Positions 55,448-64,000 of a stretch of DNA of 64,000 nucleotides are shown in pieces. This stretch comes from Modicisalibacter luteus DSM 23508. Lineage in GTDB: Bacteria > Pseudomonadota > Gammaproteobacteria > Pseudomonadales > Halomonadaceae. The first letter of the stretch is position 1. Every line of letters starts with the position of its first letter. The position numbers and the translations under genes are program-made. The stretch spans positions 360,332-424,331 of the forward strand of contig NZ_KB899990.1 in the NCBI RefSeq assembly GCF_000378505.1, given 5' to 3'. The notes beneath the pieces are model-generated. The model saw only the letters and a program-made list of their open reading frames with translations, had not been told where the DNA came from and did not search any database.

Positions 55448-56167
55448 ATGACGAGATACAAGGTAGAGCGCAAGACGCTCTCCGAACAAGTGGCCGAGCA
55501 ACTCGAGAGGGACATTCTCGAAGGCCGTCTCAAGGAGGACGACCAGTTGCCCGCCGAGCGCGAGCTGATGGAGCAGTTCGGCGTGGGGCGGCCGGCGGTT
55601 CGCGAGGCGTTGTTCTACCTGCAGCGTCTGGGGCTCATCGCTATCAACAGCGGCACCCGGGCGCGTGTCATTCGGCCCACGGCCGAGGCGGTAATGGCTC
55701 GCCTATCGGGCGTAACACGGCAATTGCTCTCAAAATCGGAAGGGCAGCAGTATTTTCAGGAAGCCCGGGCCATGTTCGAGATTTCGCTGGCCCGCTACGC
55801 TGCAGTGCATGCTTCTCCTGAAGATATCGACAGCCTGCGCCAGGCGGTTAGCGAGAACCGCGAGGCACTGGGTGACGAGGCACGCTTCAAGCGCAGCGAC
55901 AATGACTTTCATGGGGTGCTGGCGTCCATTGCCCGCAACCCGATTTTCAATGCCGTGCACGAGGCGTTGTCGGAATGGCTCGATGACCGGCGTGCCCAGG
56001 TATTGCAGCGCGACCGCGAAGATCATGCCGCGCTGCAGGCCCACACTGAAATCGTCGAAGCCATTGCTTCCGGTGATCCGGATGCCGCCGAGGCGGCGAT
56101 GCGGCGTCATCTCGATCGTCACTACGGGACCTACCGCCAGCTAAAGGAACGATTATCCGACTCATAG
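55448..56167 (+). CDS. GntR/FadR-family transcriptional regulator
   Basis: A 239-residue regulator with an N-terminal winged helix (LPAERELMEQFGVGRPAVREALFYL) and a C-terminal FCD ligand domain with the expected metal-binding pattern (DNDFHGVL, then HTEIVEAI and RRHLDRHY). The ATG at 55448 has AAGGAG upstream; the frame opens at a GTG at 55415. It closes the TRAP operon and faces the convergent UxaA genes across a strong terminator. It most likely represses the sugar-acid genes until the acid binds. Confidence 0.92.
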   Translation: MTRYKVERKTLSEQVAEQLERDILEGRLKEDDQLPAERELMEQFGVGRPAVREALFYLQRLGLIAINSGTRARVIRPTAEAVMARLSGVTRQLLSKSEGQQYFQEARAMFEISLARYAAVHASPEDIDSLRQAVSENREALGDEARFKRSDNDFHGVLASIARNPIFNAVHEALSEWLDDRRAQVLQRDREDHAALQAHTEIVEAIASGDPDAAEAAMRRHLDRHYGTYRQLKERLSDS

Positions 56168-56181
56168 TAAAATGGCCGGTG

Positions 56182-56228
56182 GCAGACAAGAAAAGAGGGC
56201 AACTCGGTCGCCCTCTTTTCTTGTCTGC
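56182..56228. terminator. Very long bidirectional terminator
   Basis: A perfect 19-bp inverted repeat (56182-56200 and 56210-56228) with a 9-base loop; each arm has an A- or T-rich run so it works in both directions. It separates the convergent gntR and uxaA-type genes. Confidence 0.9.
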
Positions 56229-56260
56229 ATTACAAAACGTCCCATCCTCCCAAGTGTCGA

Positions 56261-57907
56261 TTACAGCGAGACGCCACGCTTCCACGGAATGAAATCATAT
56301 TGCGTCAGCTGGACTGCCTTGGGTTGGTAGCGGCCCGAGGCGGTATCGATACACATCTGGAGCAGCTTGTCGGCCAGCTCGGCGATCTGCGCCTCGCCGC
56401 GAATGATCGGGCCCGCATCGAAGTCAATGATGTCCGGAAGTCGTTGGGCCATCTCGCTGTTGCTGGACACCTTCAGCACTGGCGCGATGGGGTTGCCGGT
56501 CGGCGTGCCAAGGCCAGTGGTGAAGATCACCAGGTTGGCACCGGAACCGACCAGCGCGGTGGTGGATTCCACGTCGTTGCCCGGCGTGCACAGCAGGTTG
56601 AGTCCCTGGCGCATGGCAGGCTCGGTGTAATCGAGTACATCGACGATAGGGCTGTCACCGCCTTTTTTGGCCGCCCCGGCGGACTTCATCGCATCGGTGA
56701 TCAGGCCATCGCGAACGTTGCCGGGAGAAGGGTTCATTGAGAAATGCGCGCCCACCGCGGCGGCATGCTTCTGGTAAGCATCCATCAGCGTGCGGAATCG
56801 CTCGGCGACCTGATCGTCCCGACAGCGGGCAATCAGTTCATGCTCCACACCGCATAGCTCGGGGAATTCGCTAAGGATGCCGCTGCCACCCAGCGCCACC
56901 AGGCGGTCGACGACGGCACCGACCAGTGGATTGGCGGACAGTCCCGAGAAGCCGTCAGAGCCGCCGCATTCCACGCCGATGGACAACTCGGATAGCGGTG
57001 CCGGTTGTCGTGTGATCTGGTTGGCTGCTTTCAATCCCTCGAAGATGGTGCTCAGCGCCTCACGGATCAGAGAGTCTTCGCTACGCGAGGCTTGCTGCTC
57101 GAAATAGTGCACCGGACGCAAGCCCTCGGGGTCCCGTTCGGCCACGGCTTGCCTGAGCATATCGATCTGCGCCTTCTGGCAACCCAGGCTGAGCACGGTG
57201 GCGCCGGCCACGTTGGGGTGGCAGATGTAGCCGGCCAGCAGCCGGCACAATGCCAGGGCATCGTCGTCAGTGCCGCCACAGCCAAGTGTGTGAGTGAGAA
57301 AGCGCACGCCATCGACGTTGGGGAACAGGCGCTCGTCATGGACTGTCTTCTCGGCAGGAGTGCTATCGGGCTGTCCATGCAACAGCTCGCGCGCCATGCG
57401 CTTGTAGTCGCGATAGGGGTCCTCGCCGAGTGCGTCGGCGACACACTGGCGTAGCACCTCGATATTGCGGTTCTCACAGAACACCAGCGGCACAACGACC
57501 CATACGTTGGCCGTGCCGACCCTGCCGTCGGGACGATGATAGCCATCGAACGTGGCGCCCTGGAAATGGCTGACGTCAGGGACGTCCCAATGTTCGCGGC
57601 GTGCCTGGGCCTGGCCGCTATCGGTGGAATGCTCGAGGTTGTCGGTGGTAATCGCCCCGCCCTCGGCGATGGGCCGGGTGACACGGCCGACGGTGACGCC
57701 GTACATGATCACCAGATCACCCTCGGCCAGTGCCTGCAGGGCAAACTTGTGCTTGTGACGAATGGCTTCGGCTAGACGTATTCGGCGGCCGTTGTCGTCG
57801 ATCTCGGTTCCGGCGGGCAGATCCTTGAGGGCGACGTGAACGTTATCGGCGGCATGCACGCGCAGGCTGGGGCGCAGGAAGGTGTCGCTGGCGATGGTCT
57901 GACTCAT
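56261..57907 (-). CDS. UxaA-family sugar-acid dehydratase
   Basis: A 548-residue altronate/galactarate dehydratase family enzyme. An N-terminal SAF domain (about 13-95) precedes the UxaA catalytic domain, with conserved TANVWVVVPLVFCENRN, LTHTLGCGG and GVECGGSDGFSGLSANP segments and the C-terminal TGLGTPTGNPIAPVLKVS. These iron-dependent enzymes remove water from sugar acids to give 2-keto-3-deoxy acids. Complete length implies the SAF and catalytic parts are fused, as in UxaA. It is the last gene of a minus-strand operon with an FAH hydrolase and an FAD dehydrogenase. Substrate not determined. Confidence 0.9.
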   Translation of the reverse strand: MSQTIASDTFLRPSLRVHAADNVHVALKDLPAGTEIDDNGRRIRLAEAIRHKHKFALQALAEGDLVIMYGVTVGRVTRPIAEGGAITTDNLEHSTDSGQAQARREHWDVPDVSHFQGATFDGYHRPDGRVGTANVWVVVPLVFCENRNIEVLRQCVADALGEDPYRDYKRMARELLHGQPDSTPAEKTVHDERLFPNVDGVRFLTHTLGCGGTDDDALALCRLLAGYICHPNVAGATVLSLGCQKAQIDMLRQAVAERDPEGLRPVHYFEQQASRSEDSLIREALSTIFEGLKAANQITRQPAPLSELSIGVECGGSDGFSGLSANPLVGAVVDRLVALGGSGILSEFPELCGVEHELIARCRDDQVAERFRTLMDAYQKHAAAVGAHFSMNPSPGNVRDGLITDAMKSAGAAKKGGDSPIVDVLDYTEPAMRQGLNLLCTPGNDVESTTALVGSGANLVIFTTGLGTPTGNPIAPVLKVSSNSEMAQRLPDIIDFDAGPIIRGEAQIAELADKLLQMCIDTASGRYQPKAVQLTQYDFIPWKRGVSL

Positions 57908-57922
57908 GCTGGCTCCCTACCG

Positions 57923-57950
57923 GACCTGTCCGGTTTGAACCGGACAGGTC
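57923..57950 (-). other. Intercistronic hairpin before the UxaA-family gene
   Basis: A 13-bp perfect inverted repeat (GACCTGTCCGGTT / AACCGGACAGGTC) with a two-base centre, lacking a T run. It lies between the FAH hydrolase stop and the dehydratase start and may adjust relative mRNA levels. Confidence 0.65.
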
Positions 57951-57961
57951 GATATCATCAT

Positions 57962-58807
57962 TCAGTCATCGCTTACTACGCGCTGACACTGCTCGCCAAG
58001 GCCATCGATGCCCAGGCGCATTTGCTGTCCCGGCTTGAGGTAGGTTGGCGGTTGCTGGCCCATGCCCACGCCCGGAGGGGTGCCGGTGGAGATCACGTCG
58101 CCAGGCTGCAGGCTCATGAAACGGCTCAGGTAGCTGATCAGGAAAGGGACTTGATAGACCATGGTGCGCGTAGTGCCGTCCTGGTAACGCTTGCCGTCCA
58201 CCTCGAGCCACATGTTGAGGTCATGCGGATCGGCAATCTCGTCCGGCGTTACCAGCCACGGACCCAGCGGGCCGAAGGTATCGCAACCCTTGCCCTTGTC
58301 CCAGCTGCCGCAACGCTCGAGCTGGTACTCGCGCTCCGAGACGTCGTTGACTACGCAGAAACCGGCAACGTGGCCCATGGCGTCGGCCTCGTCGATATAG
58401 CGGCCGCCCTTGCCGATCACCACGCCGAGTTCGACTTCCCAGTCGGTCTTTATTGAGCCGCGGGGAATCTTCACGTCATCGTTGGGGCCGCAGATAGCAC
58501 TGGTCCACTTGTTGAAGATCACCGGCTCGCTGGGGACCTCGGCACCGGTTTCCGCAGCGTGGTCGGAGTAGTTGAGGCCAATGCAGATGAACTTGCCGAC
58601 ATGCCCGACACAGGGGCCGATGCGTGAACCGGCATCGATCACGGGAAGCTCGTCGGTCGCAATGCCTGCCAGGGACTGCAGTTGGCTCGCGCTCAGGTTG
58701 GCACCTGCCAGGTCGTCGATATGGCCCGACAGGTCACGGAGCTTGCCTTCCTGATCCAGCAAGGCGGGTTTTTCCTGGCCTGGTGGGCCGACGCGCAGCA
58801 ATTTCAT
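57962..58807 (-). CDS. FAH-family hydrolase (2,4-diketo-3-deoxy-fuconate hydrolase-like)
   Basis: A 281-residue fumarylacetoacetate hydrolase-fold enzyme. Conserved parts are KFICIGLNYSDHAAETG, the metal-binding DWEVELGVVIGKGG, NDVSEREYQ and the C-terminal GDVISTGTPPGVGMG. It resembles 2,4-diketo-3-deoxy-L-fuconate hydrolases and ureidoglycolate lyase-like proteins. Such enzymes cleave a diketo-deoxy acid to pyruvate and a 2-hydroxy acid. Its place between a dehydratase and an FAD-linked hydroxyacid dehydrogenase fits this reaction. Confidence 0.87.
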   Translation of the reverse strand: MKLLRVGPPGQEKPALLDQEGKLRDLSGHIDDLAGANLSASQLQSLAGIATDELPVIDAGSRIGPCVGHVGKFICIGLNYSDHAAETGAEVPSEPVIFNKWTSAICGPNDDVKIPRGSIKTDWEVELGVVIGKGGRYIDEADAMGHVAGFCVVNDVSEREYQLERCGSWDKGKGCDTFGPLGPWLVTPDEIADPHDLNMWLEVDGKRYQDGTTRTMVYQVPFLISYLSRFMSLQPGDVISTGTPPGVGMGQQPPTYLKPGQQMRLGIDGLGEQCQRVVSDD

Positions 58808-58933
58808 GGCACCGAATTCCTTCTGATGGGTTGGGTGAAGCGGAGCTCACCGTTGTTATTGATGGTTGACTGTATGACAGGATGCTAGCCCCAGTGTAGT
58901 GATGAGCGGGCGCATTGCCATTACCACCATCGG

Positions 58934-60364
58934 CTAAGAGGCGCGAGGGTCGGGAAGGATGCGGCCCATGCTCATTAACTGGTCGGGATCGAGAAGCTGC
59001 TTGAGTCCTGCCAGCAGCTCCCGTTCCACCTCGCTGGTACGGGCGAGATAGGCGGCCTGCTTGGTACGACCGATGCCGTGTTCGGCACTGATACTGCCAT
59101 TGAAGCGGTCGACCACCTCGAACAGCGCCGTCTCGATGTCGTGCAGAAGGGCCTTCTTCTGCGGCTCGGTCAGCGTCGCGGGCGGCAGCACGTTGAAGTG
59201 CAGGTTGCCGTCGCCGACATGGCCGTAGGCGATGATCGTCGAGTCGGGAGAGTAAGCGCCAACGGCCTGAGACGCAGCCTCGGCAAAGCCGGCGAGCGCC
59301 GAGGTCGGCACCGAGATATCGGTGCGCAGATGCTCGCCGCGCTGTTGCTGGCCTTCCAGCATGCTCTCGCGGAACTGCCAGAGCCGCTGGGACTGACTCT
59401 CGCTGGAAGCCAGGACGCCATCGAGCACGAGGTCGTCGTCCATGCCGCGGGCCAGCAAGGCGTCGAGCATCTCGGCGAGATCCACGGGCCCAGTGGCAGC
59501 CAGCTCGAGCAACACGTAGTGGGGATAGGCGGTATCCAGTGGGTCGCTGAGTTGGGGGGCGGCCTCCAGGGCGAGTTCGATACATCCCCGGGGGATTAGC
59601 TCGAAGGCCGAGAGTAGGTCGCTGCATTGACGGCGTGCCAAGGCATAAAGCTGCATTGCGGCGTGTATCGAAGGCACGGCGAGCAGGGCGGTCTGTGTTC
59701 TCTCCGGACGTGGCGACAGCTTGAGGACGGCGCCGGTGACGATACCCAGTGTGCCTTCGCTGCCAATGAACAGCTGCGCCAGACTGTAGCCGCGATTGTC
59801 CTTGTGCAGCGCGTGCATGCCATCCCATATTCGGCCGTCGGGTAGAACCACTTCCAGCCCCATGACCAACTGGCGCATCATGCCGTAGCGCAACACATTG
59901 AGACCGCCGGCATTGGTGGCGACATTGCCGCCGATCTGACAGCTGCCCTGGGCGCCCAACGAGAGTGGGAAATAGCAATCCTCAGCGTCGGCCGCACGCT
60001 TGACGGTTTCGAGAATGCAGCCGGCATCGACGGCAATGCTGAAGTTGAGCGGATCGACCTGCCGGATGCGATCCATCCGCTCCAGGCTGATGACTAGCTC
60101 GGGAGACTCGAGATCGGGCATGGCGCCACGTACCAGTCCGGTATGCCCGCCCTGGGGCACCATGCGAATGCCATATTCACGACACAGCTTGACGGTATCC
60201 GAGACCTGCCGGGTGGTTTTGGGGCGGGCCACGGCCAGTGGCATGCCCAGTCGATCACCGGCCCAATCCTGCACATAGCGTTCATGATCGGCCGGGTCGC
60301 GCAGCACCCCTTTGGGACCGAGCAAGCTAGCCAGGGCATCGAGAAAGTCCGTATGTTTATCCAT
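58934..60364 (-). CDS. FAD-linked D-2-hydroxyacid dehydrogenase
   Basis: A 476-residue enzyme of the FAD-binding PCMH / FAD-oxidase C family (GlcD, D-lactate, D-2-hydroxyglutarate dehydrogenases). The PCMH part has MVPQGGHTGLVRGAMPD and IGGNVATNAGGLNVLRYG; the C-terminal part has YGHVGDGNLHFNV and SAEHGIGRTK. It oxidises D-2-hydroxy acids to keto acids. The ATG at 60362-60364 has GAGGAG upstream; the frame opens slightly earlier (60418). With the FAH hydrolase it could oxidise the released lactate or glycolate. Confidence 0.9.
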   Translation of the reverse strand: MDKHTDFLDALASLLGPKGVLRDPADHERYVQDWAGDRLGMPLAVARPKTTRQVSDTVKLCREYGIRMVPQGGHTGLVRGAMPDLESPELVISLERMDRIRQVDPLNFSIAVDAGCILETVKRAADAEDCYFPLSLGAQGSCQIGGNVATNAGGLNVLRYGMMRQLVMGLEVVLPDGRIWDGMHALHKDNRGYSLAQLFIGSEGTLGIVTGAVLKLSPRPERTQTALLAVPSIHAAMQLYALARRQCSDLLSAFELIPRGCIELALEAAPQLSDPLDTAYPHYVLLELAATGPVDLAEMLDALLARGMDDDLVLDGVLASSESQSQRLWQFRESMLEGQQQRGEHLRTDISVPTSALAGFAEAASQAVGAYSPDSTIIAYGHVGDGNLHFNVLPPATLTEPQKKALLHDIETALFEVVDRFNGSISAEHGIGRTKQAAYLARTSEVERELLAGLKQLLDPDQLMSMGRILPDPRAS

Positions 60365-60379
60365 GCCGCTCTCCTCAAG

Positions 60380-60409
60380 AAAAAACCGGCATGGGTCGCC
60401 CCATGCCGG
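60380..60409 (-). terminator. Terminator after the aldehyde dehydrogenase gene
   Basis: Read on the minus strand, a perfect 10-bp stem (CCGGCATGGG / CCCATGCCGG, loop GCGA) is followed by TTTTTTCTT. It separates the pentonate-type operon from the FAD dehydrogenase operon, whose ribosome-binding site comes immediately after the T run. Confidence 0.85.
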
Positions 60410-60438
60410 CTCGGTCATTCATCGTTCAGCTACGGTAA

Positions 60439-62016
60439 TCAGCCTTCGCGCTTGCCGTCATAGAGCCGCTTGAGCCCCAGCGGGTTGCTCTCCTTGAGCG
60501 GCTCGGGCAGCAGCCCTTCCGGCAGCGCCTGGTAGCACACCGGGCGCAGGAAGCGGAAGATCGCCGCGCTACCCACCGAGGTGGTGCGGCTGTCCGAGGT
60601 CGCCGGGTACGGCCCGCCGTGAACCATCGCATGACACACCTCGACCCCGGTCGGCCAGCCGTTGACCAGCACGCGGCCCGCCTTGCGCTCCAGCGTCGGC
60701 AGCAGCGCACGCGCCGCGTCGAGGTCGGCATCGTCCATCTGCAACGTGACGGTGAGCTGGCCTTCCAGATGCTCGGCGACCCGCTTCACCTCGGCCGTGT
60801 CGTTGCACTCGATGACCAGCGAGGAGGAGCCGAACACTTCTTCCTGCAGGGTTTCTTCGGCCAGGAAGTCGGCCGCCGAGGTCACGAACAGCGCCGACTG
60901 GCACTGGTTGGGCGTTTCGCCGACCTGGCCACGCGCCACTTCGCGCACCTTGTCGTGACTCGAGAGCCGGCCCACGCCCTGCTGGTAGGCGTCATGGATG
61001 CCCGGGGTAAGCATGGTCTGCGACGCGCTCTGCTTGAGCACCTCGCCGGCCTTGGCGACGAAGGCGCCCAGCGCCTCGCCCTTTTCGGCGATGACCAGGC
61101 CCGGGTTGGTGCAGAACTGACCGGCACCCATGTTGAGCGAGGCCACGAAGCCTTCGGCCATCGCCTCGCCACGGGCTTTCAGCGCTGCCGGCAACGGGAA
61201 CACCGGGTTGATCGAACTCATCTCGGCGTAGACCGGGATCGGCTCCTTGCGCTGCTGGGCAATCTTCATCAGTGCAGTACCGCCGCCGCGCGAGCCGGTG
61301 AACCCCACCGCCTTGATGCGTGAATCGGCAACCAGCGCGGCGCCGACTTCACGGCCGGAGCCGAACAGGACGGAGAACACGCCTTCCGGCAAACCGCACT
61401 TGGCGACGGCCTTCTGCACGGCGCGGCCGACCAGCTCGGAAGTACCCGGGTGCGCGGAATGCGCCTTGACGATCACCGGGCAGCCCGCGGCCAGCGCCGA
61501 GGCAGTGTCGCCCCCGGCCACGGAGAAGGCCAGCGGGAAGTTGCTGGCGCCGAATACGGCGACCGGCCCCAGCGCGATGTGACGCTGACGCAGGTCGGCA
61601 CGCGGCATCGGCTGGCGGTCGGGCATCGCCGGATCGATACGCACATCGAGCCATTCGCCGGCGCGCACCACGTTGGCGAACAGGCGCAGCTGGCCGCAGG
61701 TACGGCCACGTTCGCCCTCGATGCGGGCCTGGGGCAGGCCGGTCTCGGCCACGGCCCGCTGGATCAGGTCATCGCCGATGGCCTCGATCTCGCTGGCCAC
61801 GGTCTCGAGAAACACCGCGCGGTCCTCGAGCGAGGTCTCGCGGTAGGTGTCGAATGCATCCCAGGCAAGCTGCGCGGCCTTCTCCACCTCGGCGGCGCTG
61901 CCGCCGGCATAGGCCGGGTCGAGCTGCTCGCCGGTGGCCGGGTTGACGGCGTGGATGGCGCTGCTGTTGCCGGCGACGGCCTGCTGGCCGATGAGTGATT
62001 TGCCTTCCAGTGTCAT
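60439..62016 (-). CDS. Alpha-ketoglutarate semialdehyde (2,5-dioxovalerate) dehydrogenase
   Basis: A 525-residue NAD(P)-dependent aldehyde dehydrogenase of the KGSADH type. The catalytic glutamate lies in [12 protein letters not shown] and the cysteine in [12 protein letters not shown]; cofactor segments [20 protein letters not shown] and [10 protein letters not shown] are present. It is the final step of non-phosphorylative pentonate or hexarate catabolism, producing 2-oxoglutarate. It lies downstream of the AraD1-like gene and a TRAP permease. Third codon positions are almost all G or C, more so than in nearby genes. Confidence 0.9.
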   Translation of the reverse strand: MTLEGKSLIGQQAVAGNSSAIHAVNPATGEQLDPAYAGGSAAEVEKAAQLAWDAFDTYRETSLEDRAVFLETVASEIEAIGDDLIQRAVAETGLPQARIEGERGRTCGQLRLFANVVRAGEWLDVRIDPAMPDRQPMPRADLRQRHIALGPVAVFGASNFPLAFSVAGGDTASALAAGCPVIVKAHSAHPGTSELVGRAVQKAVAKCGLPEGVFSVLFGSGREVGAALVADSRIKAVGFTGSRGGGTALMKIAQQRKEPIPVYAEMSSINPVFPLPAALKARGEAMAEGFVASLNMGAGQFCTNPGLVIAEKGEALGAFVAKAGEVLKQSASQTMLTPGIHDAYQQGVGRLSSHDKVREVARGQVGETPNQCQSALFVTSAADFLAEETLQEEVFGSSSLVIECNDTAEVKRVAEHLEGQLTVTLQMDDADLDAARALLPTLERKAGRVLVNGWPTGVEVCHAMVHGGPYPATSDSRTTSVGSAAIFRFLRPVCYQALPEGLLPEPLKESNPLGLKRLYDGKREG

Positions 62017-62048
62017 GAATCCCTCCTGACGTGATTCGGGTACGTGCG

Positions 62049-63041
62049 TTACAGGGCCTTGATAGCGACGGGCGTTTCCGCGGGGGTGAAGCGCAGCGGA
62101 TTGCGCAGGGGGCGACCGAAAGCCGGTAGATCGACTTCAAAGCGGTCGCCATCCTGGGTCTTGATGTTATCGGCGAAGCTCAGGGTCGCCGTACCGAAGT
62201 AGTGAACATGCACATCGCCTGGGCGACGGAAGCTCTGGTACTTGAAGTGGTGATATTCCAGGTTGGCGAGGCTGTGTGCCATGTTCGCCTCGCCGGTCAA
62301 AAACGGCTTTTCCCATACGACCTCGCCATCACGGACGATGCGGCTGGTGCCCTCGAGGTGCTCCGGCAGGTCGCCGACCAACAGTTCCGGCCCGTAACTG
62401 CAGGCGCGCAGCTTGGAGTGCGCCAGCCACAGGTAATTGTGGCGCTCGGTGACATGGTCGGAAAACTCGTTACCGACCGCATAGCCAACACGCCAGGGCT
62501 GGCCGTCGTCACCGATCAGATAAAGACCGGCCAACTCGGGCTCTTCGCCGGCATCTTCGGCGAAGCTGGGCACGGGCAGGGCGGCTTCAGGGTCGACAAC
62601 GATGCTGCCGTCGCCCTTGTAGAACCATTCCGGCTGGGCCCCCGGTTGGCCATCCTGCGGCTTGCCGCCTTCCACGCCCATCTTGAACATGCGCATGGAG
62701 TCGGTCAGTTCACTCTCGGCGGCCTGGGCCTTGGCGTGCATCGCCGAGCGGGTGTCGGCGCTACCCAGATGGGTGAGGCCGGTGCCGCTGATCAGGCAGT
62801 GGGCCGGATCGGGGTGGGTCAGTGGCGCCCGCAAGCGCTGTTGCTCGATCAGATCGGCATAGTCGAGGCGGGTATCGGTGAGCTCCGATTCCACCAGCTC
62901 GCCCAGCGGTCGCTTCTCGGCGATGGCGCGTTTTGCCAATCCGTAGACACCCTCGTCGGCGTTCACCAGGCGTACCTGCTCGGGGCCTTCCACCATGGCG
63001 ACCCGAAGGCGGCCTTCATGTTCACATTGGATCAGTCGCAT
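62049..63041 (-). CDS. AraD1/GguC-type FAH-fold protein
   Basis: A 330-residue protein of the AraD1 group, FAH-fold enzymes that dehydrate 2-keto-3-deoxy-pentonates such as L-arabinonate derivatives to alpha-ketoglutarate semialdehyde. It begins [19 protein letters not shown] and contains the conserved [40 protein letters not shown] and [13 protein letters not shown] segments. The ATG at 63039-63041 has GGAGGT upstream; the frame opens at 63077. The downstream aldehyde dehydrogenase would use its product. Confidence 0.86.
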   Translation of the reverse strand: MRLIQCEHEGRLRVAMVEGPEQVRLVNADEGVYGLAKRAIAEKRPLGELVESELTDTRLDYADLIEQQRLRAPLTHPDPAHCLISGTGLTHLGSADTRSAMHAKAQAAESELTDSMRMFKMGVEGGKPQDGQPGAQPEWFYKGDGSIVVDPEAALPVPSFAEDAGEEPELAGLYLIGDDGQPWRVGYAVGNEFSDHVTERHNYLWLAHSKLRACSYGPELLVGDLPEHLEGTSRIVRDGEVVWEKPFLTGEANMAHSLANLEYHHFKYQSFRRPGDVHVHYFGTATLSFADNIKTQDGDRFEVDLPAFGRPLRNPLRFTPAETPVAIKAL

Positions 63042-63069
63042 GGCGACCTCCGTTGGTTGAATGGGATTT

Positions 63070-64000
63070 TTACACAAGCCACATGGCGAGATTCGGCCAG
63101 AACAGCAGCGCGAACAGCACGCACAGCTGCAGGGCGATGAACGGCAGCAGCGACACGAAGATGTCCTTGAGGCTGATCTCCGGCGGCGCCACGCCCTTCA
63201 GGTAGAACGCGGCCGGGCCGAACGGCGGCGACAGGAACGACACCTGCATGTTCACCGCGAACAGGATGCCGAACCAGATCGGGCTGTAGCCCAACTGGGT
63301 GATGATCGGCACGAAGATCGGCAGCGTCAGCATCGCCACCCCGATCCAGTCGAGGAACATGCCCAGCACCAGCAGGATCGCCATCATCACCAGGATGATC
63401 ACGATCGGCGCCACGTCGAGCCCCATGATCATGCCCGAGATGAAGCGGTTGCCGCCCATCAGGTTGTAGACCCCGACCAGCGCCGCCGCGCCGATGCCGA
63501 TCCAGATGATCATGCCGCAGGTCATCAGTGTCTGGCCCAGGCTCTCGTGCATGGTCCTGAACGAGAACTCGCCCCGCAGCACCACCGCCATCAGCACGCC
63601 GAACACGCCCATCGCCGCCGCCTCGGTGACCGAGGCCACGCCGCCGTAGATCGAGCCCAGCACCAGCACCGCGATCAGCGCCGGCACGATGATCGCCTTG
63701 AGCGCCTGGCCCTTGGTGGCAAACGTCTCGGCCCGCGCCTCATCGGTCAGCGGCGGCCCCATGGCAGGGTTCTTCAGGCAGCGCACCAGCACGTAGCCGA
63801 TATAGGAGAGCATCAGGATCACCGCCGGGGTGATCGCGGCGGTAAACAGGTCGGCGATCGACACGCTGGCGATCAGGCCGTAGATGATCAGTACGATCGA
63901 GGGCGGCATCATGGTGCCCAGCGAGCCGCCGGCACACACCACGCCGATCGACAGGTGCTTGTCGTAGCCCAGGCGCAGCATCTGGGGCAGCGCCAGAATG
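63070..64000 (-). CDS. TRAP transporter large permease (partial, N-terminus outside window)
   Basis: The last 310 or so residues of a DctM-family permease, open at the right edge. Visible are SIGVVCAGGSLGTMMPPSIVLIIYG, LGMFLDWIGVAMLTLPIFVPI and the closing SFLSPPFGPAAFYLKGVAPP segment. The pattern is that of the mannitol/chloroaromatic-type TRAP large subunit rather than the DctM at 53 kb. It is upstream of the AraD1-like and aldehyde dehydrogenase genes on the same strand, so it probably imports a pentonate or related acid. Confidence 0.9.
   Translation of the reverse strand, partial: ILALPQMLRLGYDKHLSIGVVCAGGSLGTMMPPSIVLIIYGLIASVSIADLFTAAITPAVILMLSYIGYVLVRCLKNPAMGPPLTDEARAETFATKGQALKAIIVPALIAVLVLGSIYGGVASVTEAAAMGVFGVLMAVVLRGEFSFRTMHESLGQTLMTCGMIIWIGIGAAALVGVYNLMGGNRFISGMIMGLDVAPIVIILVMMAILLVLGMFLDWIGVAMLTLPIFVPIITQLGYSPIWFGILFAVNMQVSFLSPPFGPAAFYLKGVAPPEISLKDIFVSLLPFIALQLCVLFALLFWPNLAMWLV

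Noticed and set aside
58734..59978. A 414-codon open frame on the minus strand overlapping the FAD dehydrogenase
   Set aside because: It is a shadow frame rich in R, A, P and G with no family pattern; the overlapping frame has clear FAD-oxidase motifs.

Overview
The window looks like chromosomal DNA of a GC-rich, aerobic gammaproteobacterium. The phh phenylalanine-hydroxylase operon with its divergent TyrR-like activator, the SlyA-type efflux cassette, the ArgP/ArgO pair, the urt-ure nitrogen locus, the sodium-dependent transporter and the many TRAP sugar-acid systems together suggest Halomonadaceae (Halomonas-like). This placement is inferred from gene content only. I saw no rRNA, tRNA, CRISPR array, insertion sequence or phage gene, and the genes are densely packed.

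Left part (1-4.6 kb): a partial FAD amino-acid dehydrogenase, then phhA-phhB-phhC (Phe to Tyr to 4-hydroxyphenylpyruvate) divergent from phhR. The next enzyme of this route, hppD, lies at 23 kb. Candidate PhhR boxes stand before phhA, hppD and the sodium symporter gene at 27 kb, so these may form one aromatic amino-acid regulon.

4.7-14.2 kb: a DUF99 (endonuclease V-like) gene, then a four-gene cassette with 4-bp ATGA overlaps. It encodes a MukF-like kleisin, a MukE-like winged-helix protein, a 1636-residue SMC ATPase and a Toprim nuclease. This is a Wadjet/JetABCD (MksFEBG-like) plasmid-defence system and the most striking content here. A group II truncated globin overlaps its last gene by one base.

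14.2-22.8 kb: a slyA-ydhJ-ydhK-like efflux cassette behind a perfect SlyA operator, a PAS/GGDEF diguanylate cyclase, cyclopropane fatty acid synthase, a thiamine-binding-like protein, a small lipoprotein, and the divergent argP-argO pair.

22.8-32.9 kb: hppD, a marR-ktrA-ktrB operon, a sodium:neurotransmitter-type symporter, uroporphyrinogen-III methyltransferase, a DmdC-like acyl-CoA dehydrogenase and a membrane diguanylate cyclase.

32.9-44.9 kb: a complete urea uptake and hydrolysis locus, urtABCDE-ureDABCEFG-ureJ. It sits behind a consensus sigma-54 promoter with two abutting NtrC-like sites, and has unusual structured spacers around ureA.

44.9-46.9 kb: a DUF1206 membrane protein and a YihY/BrkB protein.

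46.9-64 kb: sugar-acid catabolism. One arm (SDR, PdxA2, DUF1537 kinase, TRAP DctPQM, Ldh-family dehydrogenase, GntR) resembles four-carbon threonate/erythronate degradation. The convergent arm (FAD 2-hydroxyacid dehydrogenase, FAH hydrolase, UxaA-family dehydratase) resembles a non-phosphorylative deoxy-keto acid route. At the right edge a TRAP permease, an AraD1-like protein and alpha-ketoglutarate semialdehyde dehydrogenase form a pentonate-type operon. Exact substrates cannot be read from sequence.
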